Below are positions 1-9,392 of a stretch of 64,000 nucleotides of DNA, in pieces. This stretch comes from Opitutaceae bacterium (GTDB taxonomy: Bacteria; Verrucomicrobiota; Verrucomicrobiia; Opitutales; Opitutaceae): contig JANQRT010000045.1 in NCBI GenBank assembly GCA_028284385.1, positions 1-64,000 on the forward strand. Direction: 5' to 3'. Within the stretch, counting starts at the first letter, position 1, and each line of letters opens with the position of its first letter. Both the position numbers and the translations under genes were made by a program. The notes below the pieces were generated by a model. It saw nothing but the letters and a program-made list of their open reading frames with translations, had not been told where the DNA came from and searched no databases.

Positions 1-2773
1 GCATGCCGAAAAACGAAAGCACGCTGAGCGGAAAATCCATCACCCAGTGGCCGATCGCCGCCCCGACAAAGGAGAACGGAACCACCGACATAATCACAAA
101 AGGCTGGCTATACGATTTCAAGGGAACCGCCAAAAGCGCGTAAATCAGAATGGCGATCATTATCAGAGCCCGCTTCAGCCCATCCCGTATTTCGCCCATC
201 TCTTCAATTTCTCCAACCCCCTTGATTTCCAACTGTGGATACAAGCTCTGTAACTGCGGCGCGATCGTCACCTTGATCCTGGAAAACGCTTCGGAAGGGC
301 TCACTACTTTCTTATCTAAGTTCGCTTCCACATACACCTGCCGCTTCCCGTCTTCGCGAAAAATGTCAGTAGGCACATAGCCCGATTCGACCGTCGCCAC
401 TAAAGGCAAAGGCACCCAGTCCCCTTTCGCGGTTTGGATACGCGTATCCATGAGATCACGCACATGCTGGCGCCGCTCGCGCAGGTATCCAACTTTCACC
501 TTCACTTCGTCGGCTCCGCGTTGCATCCGCTGAATCTCGAGTCCGCCAAAGGCGTCGCCAATCTGTCGCGCCAAGTCAGCCGTGGTCAACCCCAGATGCT
601 GGGCCTCGGGCTTCAGATGTAAACGGATCTGCGGACTGCCCTGTCGCAGATTATCGCGCACATCGTAAACACCCTCGATCTTCGCCAGTTCCTGAGAAAA
701 ACGTTCCACCGCTTCTTCAAGCACCGCCGTCTCTCGCGCCCCCAAGGCCACCACAAACCCGCCACCCAGCTCTTCCGTTCCGCTAAAGGTCAATTCCTCG
801 ACGCCTTCTAGCTGGCCAACCCGATCCCGCCAACGCCGCAAGGTCTCCATCGTTTCAATCTTCCGCTTCTTTTCAGGTTGTAGCTCGGCGAAAATCACAG
901 CCGACGTTTCATCAACCAAGGCCGTCATGATGCGGGCGATCGGCGGCTCGTCCGTCTTCAATTCCGCCATCGCTTCGGCATTAAGCTCTTCGGCGCGCGT
1001 CTCTATCCTAGTAACATTCTCCAGCGTCAGATTGAGCGGACTACCGCTATTCATATTCAGCGTCACCGATATAAACTGTCCGGGCACCTCGGGAAAGAAC
1101 GCCGTCCGGATCCATCCTTTGGATACAAACATCAAAACGCAAATCGCGGTAGTGACGAAAGCCGTCAACACCGCGTAGCGATGCCGCAAGGCCCGCTCGA
1201 GCAAAGGCTGGTAAAGCCGCTGGTTTAAGAAATCCAGCACCCGTGTCGCAAATTTTTGAATATTTCGCCACAAGCGAGCCCACGGTTTCAGGGACGGTTC
1301 GCCATCAAGCTTCACTGCCGCCAGGTGAGCGGGCAAAATCAGTTTGCTCTCAAATAGAGATACCAACAAGGCCACAATCACCACCACCGCGAACGCCGCC
1401 ATGACTTTGCCCAAATCATTGTCGATCAGCAGTAGCGGAAAAAACGCTGCCACTGTCGTAAAACACCCGAACACTGTCGCCGTCGATACGCGGTTCACCC
1501 CGCGAATGGTTCCTTTGATCGCATCGCCTTCTTTGCGGCGAGCATCGAATACGCTCTCGCCTACCACGATCGCATCATCCACCAGAATACCCAGCACCAC
1601 GATCATGCCGAAGGTCGTAATGTCGTTCAGCGAATGGCCCAGGAAACGGTCGCCCATCACAATCAGCGTCCCGGCAACGGAAATCGGAATCCCCATCGCC
1701 ACCCAAAACGCCAGCCGAAAATTCAGAAACACCGCCAGCAATCCGAAAACAATCAGCAACCCTTGCCACGCATTCGTTGCCAGAAGCTGGAGCCGATCTT
1801 TCATGTAGACGCTATATTCGCCCCAGATATCGAGCTGGATGCCTTCGGGCAACTGCGGCCGCATGCGTTCGACAATCTCGTGAGCTGCCTCGCTAATCTC
1901 GATCAGATGCCCCTTCTTGCTCGTGTAGAGCTGGATGCCTACCGACGGGGCCTTTTGAAAACGGGCAAAACTGGTTTCCTCCACAAAACCGTCAATCACC
2001 TCGCCCACATCTTTCACCAGCAGACGCGCTCCGTTTGGAAAGGTCTTCAGCGGAATCGAAGCAAACTCCTCGTAGTCAAAAGCTCGGGAATCCGCTCTCA
2101 CCACCACTCGCCCACTCTCGCTACGGATACTCCCCGTCCGGTAGTCGAGCGAAGCCGTATCCACCGCTGAGGCGACTTCATGCAAGGACAGTCCGTGCAT
2201 ACGCAGCAGCTCGTCATCGACTTCCACGCGAATCTCATAGCTCTGCATCCCAAACGTATCCACTTTTGTGATCTTCGGATGCGACAGCAATTCCTCTCGT
2301 ATTTCGCGAGCGGTACGTTGCAATGCAAGCGGCTCCACCTCGCCATAAACCTGCACCAGCAACGCCTCCACGGTAAACTCGTCCCGCGTCACTATAGGCC
2401 GCTCTGCATCGCGTGGCAGATTGTAAATCGAATCGACGCGGGAGGTGACTTCGTTCTGAAAACGCTCGAAATCAAAACCGCTGTTCTTCTGCACCGTGAC
2501 CGAAGAAATGGATTCGCTCGAAAGCGAGGTCAGCTTCTTGACTCCGGGCGCGCCTTCCAGCGCCTTTTCGATACGACGCGAAACACCGCGATCCACCTGC
2601 TCCGCGCTCGCTCCGGGATACAGGGTCGTCACAGTCACCGAGCTGGGCGGCAAGGCAGGAAAGCCCTCGATACGAATCGATTGTAATGTGAACAAACCGC
2701 CGATCAAAGCCAGGCCCATCAAAAGATTGGCTGCAACCGGATTCCGAACAAACCAAGCGGAGAGCGCGTGCAT
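1..2773 (-). CDS. RND-family efflux transporter permease, N-terminal 924 codons (truncated by window edge)
   Basis: Inner-membrane proton-driven pump of the AcrB/HAE type. The frame is open from the ATG at 2773 to the window edge without a stop, so about 110 C-terminal residues are missing compared with the usual 1030-1050. Seen: an N-terminal membrane helix (residues about 12-30, AWFVRNPVAANLLMG), a porter-domain region, and the TM4 signature GILVDDAIVV with the adjacent acidic pair D399-D400 that relays protons in this family. It starts 2 bp after the stop of the adaptor gene, so the two are translationally coupled. It is the last visible gene of tetR-OMF-MFP-RND. The substrate cannot be predicted. 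Plus-strand open frames across 1344-2686 are antisense shadows. Confidence 0.93.
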   Translation of the reverse strand, partial: MHALSAWFVRNPVAANLLMGLALIGGLFTLQSIRIEGFPALPPSSVTVTTLYPGASAEQVDRGVSRRIEKALEGAPGVKKLTSLSSESISSVTVQKNSGFDFERFQNEVTSRVDSIYNLPRDAERPIVTRDEFTVEALLVQVYGEVEPLALQRTAREIREELLSHPKITKVDTFGMQSYEIRVEVDDELLRMHGLSLHEVASAVDTASLDYRTGSIRSESGRVVVRADSRAFDYEEFASIPLKTFPNGARLLVKDVGEVIDGFVEETSFARFQKAPSVGIQLYTSKKGHLIEISEAAHEIVERMRPQLPEGIQLDIWGEYSVYMKDRLQLLATNAWQGLLIVFGLLAVFLNFRLAFWVAMGIPISVAGTLIVMGDRFLGHSLNDITTFGMIVVLGILVDDAIVVGESVFDARRKEGDAIKGTIRGVNRVSTATVFGCFTTVAAFFPLLLIDNDLGKVMAAFAVVVIVALLVSLFESKLILPAHLAAVKLDGEPSLKPWARLWRNIQKFATRVLDFLNQRLYQPLLERALRHRYAVLTAFVTTAICVLMFVSKGWIRTAFFPEVPGQFISVTLNMNSGSPLNLTLENVTRIETRAEELNAEAMAELKTDEPPIARIMTALVDETSAVIFAELQPEKKRKIETMETLRRWRDRVGQLEGVEELTFSGTEELGGGFVVALGARETAVLEEAVERFSQELAKIEGVYDVRDNLRQGSPQIRLHLKPEAQHLGLTTADLARQIGDAFGGLEIQRMQRGADEVKVKVGYLRERRQHVRDLMDTRIQTAKGDWVPLPLVATVESGYVPTDIFREDGKRQVYVEANLDKKVVSPSEAFSRIKVTIAPQLQSLYPQLEIKGVGEIEEMGEIRDGLKRALIMIAILIYALLAVPLKSYSQPFVIMSVVPFSFVGAAIGHWVMDFPLSVLSFFGM

Positions 2774-2775
2774 AA

Positions 2776-3936
2776 CTAACTCCCCTTCCCTTCTTCGATA
2801 GGCTGTACTTGCAATCCAGATACAAAACTGCTGTTGGGCGATACGGCAACACGCAGCTCATCGTTCATCCCGGCTGGAATCTCGATGAATACCGTTCCAT
2901 CCCCTCGAAAAAGCGGTTCCGAGCGAAGTGACGCCAATTGATTATCCGTATCCACAAACCAGACCTTTCCCGCCTTGGTCAATGCCGACTCGGGAAGCCG
3001 CATTAGTCCGGGAATCTCCCGCCCGGATAGCTCCGTTCGGACAAACATTCCCGGCAAAAGCGGAGGACTCTGCTGCAAGGGACTTTCCACTCGCAGGAAG
3101 AGCGTCCGCAAACGCGAGTCACGATCCAATCGTTGGCTGTCGCGAATGACCCTCGCGTCCCATTCGGAATTCTGCTGCGGCTCCCGCAACCTAGCTTCGC
3201 TCCCAATCAGCGGCTGAGGAAGCAAGCTCCATTCCGTGTTATCTAACTGGATACCGATTTCAACGGCATCGAGCCCGTAAAAAGAGCCCACCTCGTCGCC
3301 AGCAAACAGCGACTCGCCCAGATCTACGCTACGCGAAATGACCACGCCATCAAACGGGGCGCGAATCTCGGTCCAGCCGAGCTGCTGCTCTGCGTAACCC
3401 AGAGTCGTCTGAGCAGCATCCACGGTGGCCTGAGCCACCTTCAACTGTGGCGTTCGCAAGGTCAGAGGAGAATCCGGTTGTCCACCCATTCCGGAACGAG
3501 CCCAATTCGCTCGCGCTTCCTGAACCAGCAACTTTTCCTGCAGAAGTTCGGTTTCAGCCAATGCCAGCCGACTCCTCGCATCTGCTGCTTGCGCCTCGTA
3601 GGCACTGCGTTCAAGTCGAACTAGTACCTCGCCCTCCTTAACCAACGCTCCCGTACGCAGCGTTTCGGAGATAAATTCAATTCTGCCGTTTACCTGAGCG
3701 CGAACCGTCGATTCCCAGACCGGCATCACTTCCCCCAGCGCCGCCACTCTCGCTGCGTGAGCGCGGGATTCCACGGCGAGAATGGAAACCGGCATTCCAG
3801 TCGAATCCTCTGTATCCATTTCCTGAACACGATCCACCGGTTCCAGAAACGATAACGCCACTACAAGGGCGAAGCACACAACGACCGTACCCGCAAGCGC
3901 CAGCCAAGTTTTTGCCTTCTTAGAAATCTTCTTCAT
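2776..3936 (-). CDS. RND periplasmic adaptor (HlyD/MFP family)
   Basis: 386-residue membrane fusion protein that bridges the RND pump and the outer-membrane channel. One N-terminal transmembrane anchor (about 10-30) without a lipobox Cys. Next comes a barrel-sandwich half (VNGRIEFISETLRTGALVKEG, about 83-103), an alpha-hairpin with coiled-coil character (about 115-165), the second lipoyl half (IRAPFDGVVISRSVDLGE) and a beta-barrel/membrane-proximal region. Its ATG overlaps the stop of the upstream channel gene as TAATG, and the pump gene follows after 2 bp. The tight packing supports one tripartite efflux complex. Confidence 0.93.
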   Translation of the reverse strand: MKKISKKAKTWLALAGTVVVCFALVVALSFLEPVDRVQEMDTEDSTGMPVSILAVESRAHAARVAALGEVMPVWESTVRAQVNGRIEFISETLRTGALVKEGEVLVRLERSAYEAQAADARSRLALAETELLQEKLLVQEARANWARSGMGGQPDSPLTLRTPQLKVAQATVDAAQTTLGYAEQQLGWTEIRAPFDGVVISRSVDLGESLFAGDEVGSFYGLDAVEIGIQLDNTEWSLLPQPLIGSEARLREPQQNSEWDARVIRDSQRLDRDSRLRTLFLRVESPLQQSPPLLPGMFVRTELSGREIPGLMRLPESALTKAGKVWFVDTDNQLASLRSEPLFRGDGTVFIEIPAGMNDELRVAVSPNSSFVSGLQVQPIEEGKGS

Positions 3937-5297
3937 TATATGTTTCCCGTTTCGGCCGACGTTCCTAACGCCAGGGCCAGATCAATTCGATTAATCAGAA
4001 TTCTGCCACGTACATCGTTGAGACGCAGCTTAACGGCCATCTCCTGCTCTTTGGCGATCAGCATGCTTTGCAGCGAATCAAGCCCCTTGCGGTAGCGATC
4101 CTCATAGTAGCGACTGCTGGATTCCGATTCGTCCGCAGCGATCGCCAGAGCCTCGGCCTGCACCCGAAGACTCTCTTCAACATCCAGGGAGTCTTCAACT
4201 TCCTTGAGGGATTGCAGCACGACCGAATGCAAATCCAGGAGAGCAGCCTCCGCTTCGGACACACGGGCTCTGGACACGCTTCGAATTCTGCCTCCTTGAA
4301 ACAGGGGCTGGAATAGCGAACCCAGAATGCTCCATTGATCGACCGCATTATTCAAACCACCCAACCTCGCACTCTCGCGAAATACCTCTCCGGAAAACCT
4401 GACAGAAGGCAGCGCTTCCTTTTTCGCCGATCGCATGGTTCTGCGTGCGGCCTCTACCCGCGCCAGCACCGCTTGAACATCCGGACGGTTTTCCAAGGCA
4501 TCCGCTGGAACGCTCGCAACCGGCGCTACCACAACTGGAAGCGTGACTCCTGACAATAACTCGCCTCTTGGAAAACGTCCCACCAGCAGCTCCAGTCTAC
4601 GGATAGATTCGTTGAGAGCCGCACGCTGTAGACTCAAATCCGCTCTCGCGATTTCCGTTCGGCTGCGAGCCGTGGAAAGCTCGTCCAGATTCCCCGTTCC
4701 ATCGCGATAGCGCTCCGTCAACAACGACTCGACCGTCTGCAAAACCTCAAGCCTTTCGCTTTCAATGGCCACTGCTCGGCGAAAGGCCACTTGTTCGATC
4801 CATGTCTGAATCACCCGCGCGGCCAACGCGTCACGGAGCCGCTGCCAGTCCTGTTCCGCAGCTTTATACGCTCCTGTCGCTGCAGCATGCTCATCGGCCA
4901 GCTTCCCCCAAAGATCCAACTCCCAATTCACTCCAACGCTCCCGCGATGATGGTTGTACGCTCCCGTATCCAAATCATTGCGACCGGAGCTCAGGGTTGC
5001 CTGGGCTTGCGGAAGCATTTGCCCGCGCGTCAAGCCAAGCAAGTACCCTTGCGCCTCCAAACGCTTGGCCGTCGCTCTAAGATCGAAATTTTTCTCCACG
5101 GCTTCGCGGACAAGTTCATTCAGAGCTTCCTCATTCGCCCATTCCAGGAAACTAGCAGCGATCGGAAGCTCGACTGCCGCCACTTCCGATGTCCAGCTCT
5201 CCGGAAGCCCTGTCGGCAAGGCCGCTTCTTCAGTCGGCTGCAGCGTCGCGCAACCCATGACCAGGCAAGCGCTGACCAGTAAAACACACGCTTTCAT
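3936..5297 (-). CDS. Outer-membrane efflux lipoprotein (TolC/NodT family)
   Basis: Outer-membrane channel of the tripartite pump, 453 residues from the chosen start. I use the ATG at 5297, not the in-frame ATG at 5348, for two reasons. It gives a lipoprotein signal peptide (MKACVLLVSACLVMGC, lipid-attachable C16), and AGGA lies 8-10 nt upstream inside the end of tetR. Two internal OEP repeats with long amphipathic helices are visible (ALNELVREAVEKNFDLRATA and the QSLKEVEDSLDVEESLRVQA segment). It lies 8 bp after the tetR stop and overlaps the adaptor start by TAATG, so all four genes probably share one transcript. Confidence 0.92.
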   Translation of the reverse strand: MKACVLLVSACLVMGCATLQPTEEAALPTGLPESWTSEVAAVELPIAASFLEWANEEALNELVREAVEKNFDLRATAKRLEAQGYLLGLTRGQMLPQAQATLSSGRNDLDTGAYNHHRGSVGVNWELDLWGKLADEHAAATGAYKAAEQDWQRLRDALAARVIQTWIEQVAFRRAVAIESERLEVLQTVESLLTERYRDGTGNLDELSTARSRTEIARADLSLQRAALNESIRRLELLVGRFPRGELLSGVTLPVVVAPVASVPADALENRPDVQAVLARVEAARRTMRSAKKEALPSVRFSGEVFRESARLGGLNNAVDQWSILGSLFQPLFQGGRIRSVSRARVSEAEAALLDLHSVVLQSLKEVEDSLDVEESLRVQAEALAIAADESESSSRYYEDRYRKGLDSLQSMLIAKEQEMAVKLRLNDVRGRILINRIDLALALGTSAETGNI

Positions 5298-5305
5298 AGC
5301 AGTTC

Positions 5306-5929
5306 CTACTTCTTGCCTGCCACGTGAATAACCAGCTCGAAAAGCCAATCGTTAAAACGGTTCTTTTCAGATATATAATCGGAAAGGCCGGGCGAAGTCG
5401 TTTCAACCAAATGGTTGTATTCAAAAAACGTATCGAACATTGCCCACATCGAGGTAACCGCCAGACGTACCTCCATGTCGTCAACCGATTTTCCCACGAC
5501 ACCGGCAACCAACTCCGCCATAAAATCCATTTGCGGCTTAAAATAAACCTCGCTCGCTTCGGCAAACACCGGACTCGGATCGCGTGACTCCCGAGCAAGC
5601 AACTTGTTTTGCCAGCTATTGTTGTCCTCCGTACGGAGTTCTTTGACCATCTCGTCAATGACCAGGCGCAAGGCCTTAGCTGGCTTCAGTTTTCGCAACT
5701 GGCTTTGTTCCTCGGCGCTGATCAAGTCATCCACGCAGGCGACCACAACCACTTCTTTGTAAAGCTCCTCTTTCGAGCGAAAATGATAGTTCAAGGCGCT
5801 GATCTGCGTCTCGGCCTCCGCCGCGATCTCGCGCACCGTCACTGCCTTAAACCCCTTCTCGGCAAACAATTGCCCTGCCGCATCAATGAGCCGCGTCTTG
5901 GTCTTCTCCGAATCCTTCTGTGTTCCCAT
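5306..5929 (-). CDS. TetR/AcrR-family repressor with CecR-like C-terminal domain
   Basis: 207-residue DNA-binding repressor heading the efflux operon. The N-terminal TetR helix-turn-helix spans about residues 14-60 (FKAVTVREIAAEAETQISAL then NYHFRSKEELY). The ligand-binding part (LLARESRDPSPVFAEASEVY) resembles the DUF1956/CecR (YbiH) class. It is the first gene of the operon, its stop (TAG) overlaps the Shine-Dalgarno of the channel gene, and a perfect 32-bp palindrome lies about 37 bp upstream. Autoregulation of the whole efflux operon is the natural inference. The inducer is unknown. Confidence 0.93.
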   Translation of the reverse strand: MGTQKDSEKTKTRLIDAAGQLFAEKGFKAVTVREIAAEAETQISALNYHFRSKEELYKEVVVVACVDDLISAEEQSQLRKLKPAKALRLVIDEMVKELRTEDNNSWQNKLLARESRDPSPVFAEASEVYFKPQMDFMAELVAGVVGKSVDDMEVRLAVTSMWAMFDTFFEYNHLVETTSPGLSDYISEKNRFNDWLFELVIHVAGKK

Positions 5930-5965
5930 AACAGATCTTCCTTTGGTTAAACTATCAGTTTTGGT

Positions 5966-5997
5966 CGTTTGTTTAGAACATTTGTTCTAAACAAACG
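5966..5997. promoter_or_regulatory. Putative TetR operator (perfect palindrome)
   Basis: CGTTTGTTTAGAACA, a 2-bp TT spacer, and its exact reverse complement: 15-bp arms without mismatch, upstream of the tetR start. A minus-strand TTGACA (6009-6004) abuts the palindrome, so a bound repressor would cover the promoter core. The operator role is inferred from position and symmetry. Confidence 0.8.
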
Positions 5998-6133
5998 TTC
6001 AATTGTCAAGCGGGAACTTACAGGAGTCGCCTAAGAACATGGGCTTTCGGAGCAAAAAGGCATTCGGACGATTCAATCGAAATTAAACAGACTATCACTT
6101 CGAAAGGCATCATCTCGATTAGCTGTCTATTTG

Positions 6134-6152
6134 TGGTAAGCGAAATTAGCCA
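6134..6152. promoter_or_regulatory. Degenerate fourth copy of the 19-bp locus operator
   Basis: TGGTAAGCGAAATTAGCCA keeps the left half of the TGGTAA-N7-TTACCA motif exactly and differs at two positions of the right half. It lies about 130 bp upstream of the first sulfatase. A chance match is possible. Its placement ahead of another gene of the same locus is the main argument for it. Confidence 0.4.
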
Positions 6153-6284
6153 GAGGCGCTGCTGTTGCTTAGGCCTAGGATAACTGGTTGATAATCATCA
6201 CATATTCCACGTATCGGGTGAGCCGATCAAATAGGGATTACGACGCCTGCCTTTTTCATTGCCCGCGTGTCATTACCGAAAATT

Positions 6285-7769
6285 ATGCCCCTTCCAAAAC
6301 GAAATCCAAACATTGTATTCATTCTGGCAGATGATCTGGGATTCGGAGATATCGGCTGTTATGGAGCCCCATCCCTCGTTCGAACCCCAAACATCGATCG
6401 CATTGCTCGCGAAGGTATTCGTTTTCTCGACGCTCACTCCCCGAGTTCAGTTTGCACCCCTACTCGCTACAATCTCCTCACCGGGCGCTACTGCTGGCGC
6501 ACCTGGGCCAAAACGGGATGCATCTGGTGGCATGATCCCTTGCTAATCGATGAAGGGCAAACGACGATCGCGTCGCTTCTCAAACGCCAGGGCTATACCA
6601 CTGGTATGGTGGGAAAATGGCATTTAGGCTTCGGACGTCCTGGCTGCGATGGGTGGGACGATATCAAGGGACTCGATCCGAATGCCTCGATCGCTCCAGG
6701 CCCTTGCGAAGTGGGATTCGATTCTTTTTTCGGAGTCCCCGCCATTAGCCAGAAGCCACACATCTTTATTCGCAATCACGATGTGGTCGATCTGAGTCCG
6801 GACGATCCGATGGAGATCATACCGGACACTAAGCCTGAATGGATGACAGACTACCAGCAGCGGCCCCGAACTCACAATCCCAACATCGATACAGACGGAG
6901 GCCACGCTGCAATCTACAGTCACGAAGAGGTCACCAAAGTTCTAACACGCGAGGCGGTTTCCTTTCTGGAAGACCATGCAGGACAAGCGAATCCATTTTT
7001 TCTATACTATTCGGCGCGCAATGTACACTCGCCATTGATTCCTCATCCGGATTTTAAACATACCAGCGATTGCGGCGTATACGGAGACTTCATACACGAA
7101 CTGGATTGGTCGGTCGGCGAAATCCTTAAATCCCTCGATAGACTCGGCATCTCCGACGATACGCTCGTAATCTTCACCAGCGACAATGGCGCCACCGAAC
7201 ATCATCGGCCGGTGGAATTCGTCGACAACGAAGGTCTCAGATCAAATGGTCCATTTCGCGGGCAAAAATCCGAAGTCTACGAGGGGGGTCACCGAGTGCC
7301 TCTCATTGCCCGCTGGCCGGGAAAAATCCCTTCGGACAGGTCCTCGCGCCAGCTGATCGCTCTTACTGATATGCTGGCGACTTTCGCTGCCCTTACCGGA
7401 ACTCGGCTCGATCCTGGCGAAGGCCCTGACAGCTTCAACATGCTTCCCGCCCTGCTCGATGACATCGGAAACAACAATCTCCGTCCAGCTCTCGCCCACG
7501 ACAGCATGATGGGGCAGCTATTCGCCATCCGTAGTGAGGAATGGAAATTGATCCTTGGGCAAGGCGGAGGCGGACTTGGCGCTGGGTGGCTGGGCAAAAC
7601 CGGCATCGAGCAATTTGCTCCGGGCGATCCTCCAATGCAGCTCTATAATCTGGATGACGACGTCTTCGAGCAGCAAAACTTGTATCGAAAATATCCCGAC
7701 ATTGTGAACCGACTGAAGAGACTGTACGAGGTTTACCAAAACGAAAGTCAAACCGTCTCCGTCGGTTGA
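6285..7769 (+). CDS. Type-I sulfatase (formylglycine-dependent)
   Basis: 494 residues, removing sulfate esters. The ATG at 6285 is preferred; an in-frame GTG at 6267 would add six residues, and neither has a clear Shine-Dalgarno. Seen: the N-terminal metal-binding segment ILADDLGFGD (D16-D17), the formylglycine signature C57-T-P-T-R61, GKWHLGF, and the second metal site IFTSDNGA. There is no signal peptide, so a cytoplasmic location or a non-classical start must be considered. It converges on a second sulfatase. It belongs to the locus that shares a 19-bp palindrome. The substrate cannot be assigned from sequence alone. Confidence 0.93.
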   Translation: MPLPKRNPNIVFILADDLGFGDIGCYGAPSLVRTPNIDRIAREGIRFLDAHSPSSVCTPTRYNLLTGRYCWRTWAKTGCIWWHDPLLIDEGQTTIASLLKRQGYTTGMVGKWHLGFGRPGCDGWDDIKGLDPNASIAPGPCEVGFDSFFGVPAISQKPHIFIRNHDVVDLSPDDPMEIIPDTKPEWMTDYQQRPRTHNPNIDTDGGHAAIYSHEEVTKVLTREAVSFLEDHAGQANPFFLYYSARNVHSPLIPHPDFKHTSDCGVYGDFIHELDWSVGEILKSLDRLGISDDTLVIFTSDNGATEHHRPVEFVDNEGLRSNGPFRGQKSEVYEGGHRVPLIARWPGKIPSDRSSRQLIALTDMLATFAALTGTRLDPGEGPDSFNMLPALLDDIGNNNLRPALAHDSMMGQLFAIRSEEWKLILGQGGGGLGAGWLGKTGIEQFAPGDPPMQLYNLDDDVFEQQNLYRKYPDIVNRLKRLYEVYQNESQTVSVG

Positions 7770-7778
7770 GGAACAAAC

Positions 7779-7824
7779 GTAGCGGAATTGGCAAACGCTT
7801 CGAAAGTAGTGCGACTTCCGCTAC
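7779..7824. repeat. Intergenic stem-loop between convergent sulfatases
   Basis: GTAGCGGAA (7779-7787) pairs exactly with TTCCGCTAC (7816-7824) around a 28-nt loop. It lies between two convergent stops. The gtagcgg unit recurs near 18957-18995, which suggests a genome-wide intergenic palindrome. There is no T-run, so it is not a standard terminator. Confidence 0.55.
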
Positions 7825-7829
7825 ATCGG

Positions 7830-9239
7830 CTACGCTGGCGGGGCCGTCAGGTCGGCATCTAGCCATGGATCGTTCGTTTTTTCGATCCACTCATTAGTCA
7901 TTCCTCGCAAATCCGACACAGTGCCCGGGTTGTCATCCGCAACGTTGCGCATTTGGAAGGGATCCTCTTGAGAGTCATGCAAGATCTGCTCTTCGCTGCC
8001 GTCGTCGCATCGTCCCAGTACGTAAGTGTATCGATGCGTCCGCACGCCGCGGCAGGCGCGATAAGGCTTCGTTTCATGGTGACGCCAGTGCGGCCAAATG
8101 AAATAGGCCGAATCCGGCCGTCCTTCGGGAGTCCCCATCAATTGGGCCGAATAATCCTGGCCTTCCACCGATTCGGGAATCGCTTCGGACAAACCTACTA
8201 GACCCGCAACCGTTGGAAAAATATCGGGAGCTCCGAGCAGCAAGTCATCTTCGCCTGGCTGGATTTTGCCTGGATAGCGGATGAGGAAAGGCACGAGCAT
8301 CGACTCGTCGTACCAATAGTTCTTTTGCCGCAGGCCATGGCTATGCAACAGTTCGCCATGATCCGACGTGAAGATAACGATTGTATTGTCGCTTTGACCC
8401 GATTCGTCGATCGCGGCAAGGATCCGAGCGAATTGCTGATCGATTCCGTAAATGGCCGCAAAATACAGAACCGCATTCGTTCGAGCCTGCTCTTCAATCC
8501 CCTCGACTTGAATGTTCGGCCGCGTCAGCAACTCTCGTAACGATTTGTCGACAAAGGGCTCTGTAAGATGAGATGGCACCTGATCCAACGGCGGATGCGG
8601 AGGGTTATAGGATACCATTAGGAAATAAGGTTTATCAGGATCGCGCTGCGTTCCATTAAGGTTTTGTATGTATTTCGTGGCGACATCCGTTTCATGAATC
8701 ACCGACCACTCATTTGGATCTAGAGGCTCGGAAACAGGGCTGTCAGTCGTCCAATAGTGAGGCTGCATATGCTCGTCGCAACATCCATAGCTATGCCAGA
8801 AATCGAATCCATGACGAGATGGGCCGGGCGGCGTATAGGCATCCCATACGATACCATCACCTCGGGGGCCTTCGCCGTGTTCATAAGGCGGACGAGGCTT
8901 ATGCAAATGCAGTTTTCCTATGTATCCAGTCGCATAGCCATTTTCGGATAGCGTATCCGAAAAACACTGGGTATCATCACTCAACTCATGGTCTCGACTT
9001 GTATTGCAATTCGCCCAAACGCCATTGGAAAACGGATACTGCCCTGAAAACAGCATAGCGCGATAGGGACTGCATACCGGCTGGTTGCTTACCGCATGAG
9101 TCAGCATCAACGATTCCTTTGCAAAGGCATCGATGTGCGGCGTCCAGACAGGATCTTGACGATAACAACCCAACGCGCTTTGCCGCAGTTGGTCGCAAAA
9201 AACGAATACGATGTTAGGTTGGTCTTTTCGCATGTTCAT
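7830..9239 (-). CDS. Type-I sulfatase, CSPYR variant
   Basis: 469 residues. VFVFCDQLRQSALGCY gives the first metal ligand (D16), and C56-S-P-Y-R60 fits the minimal C-x-P-x-R formylglycine motif. IFTSDHGELLHSHG forms the second metal site. Tyr at the fourth motif position and DH in place of DN separate it from the first sulfatase and from the one at 20844, so it probably belongs to another S1 subfamily with another substrate. No signal peptide is seen. It lies 153 bp downstream of the TonB receptor on the same strand and could be read from that promoter. An in-frame ATG two codons later (9233) is an equal start candidate. Confidence 0.92.
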   Translation of the reverse strand: MNMRKDQPNIVFVFCDQLRQSALGCYRQDPVWTPHIDAFAKESLMLTHAVSNQPVCSPYRAMLFSGQYPFSNGVWANCNTSRDHELSDDTQCFSDTLSENGYATGYIGKLHLHKPRPPYEHGEGPRGDGIVWDAYTPPGPSRHGFDFWHSYGCCDEHMQPHYWTTDSPVSEPLDPNEWSVIHETDVATKYIQNLNGTQRDPDKPYFLMVSYNPPHPPLDQVPSHLTEPFVDKSLRELLTRPNIQVEGIEEQARTNAVLYFAAIYGIDQQFARILAAIDESGQSDNTIVIFTSDHGELLHSHGLRQKNYWYDESMLVPFLIRYPGKIQPGEDDLLLGAPDIFPTVAGLVGLSEAIPESVEGQDYSAQLMGTPEGRPDSAYFIWPHWRHHETKPYRACRGVRTHRYTYVLGRCDDGSEEQILHDSQEDPFQMRNVADDNPGTVSDLRGMTNEWIEKTNDPWLDADLTAPPA

Positions 9240-9392
9240 TTATCGGGTTAATCCATCAACGGAATCCCAATTTTGAAAAGCCTGGCCGATCATAGAAATG
9301 GAATCCAGTCGGCGGCGCAAGAATGACTCGCGCCGCCGCATCACAGTGTCCAATGGATCTAAAGAATTTCGCTTCGAGGACGGATTACCGTT

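Noticed and set aside
1344..2686. Plus-strand open frames over the RND gene (154-178 codons)
   Set aside because: They are antisense to a continuous 924-codon minus-strand frame with clear RND motifs and have no recognisable content.
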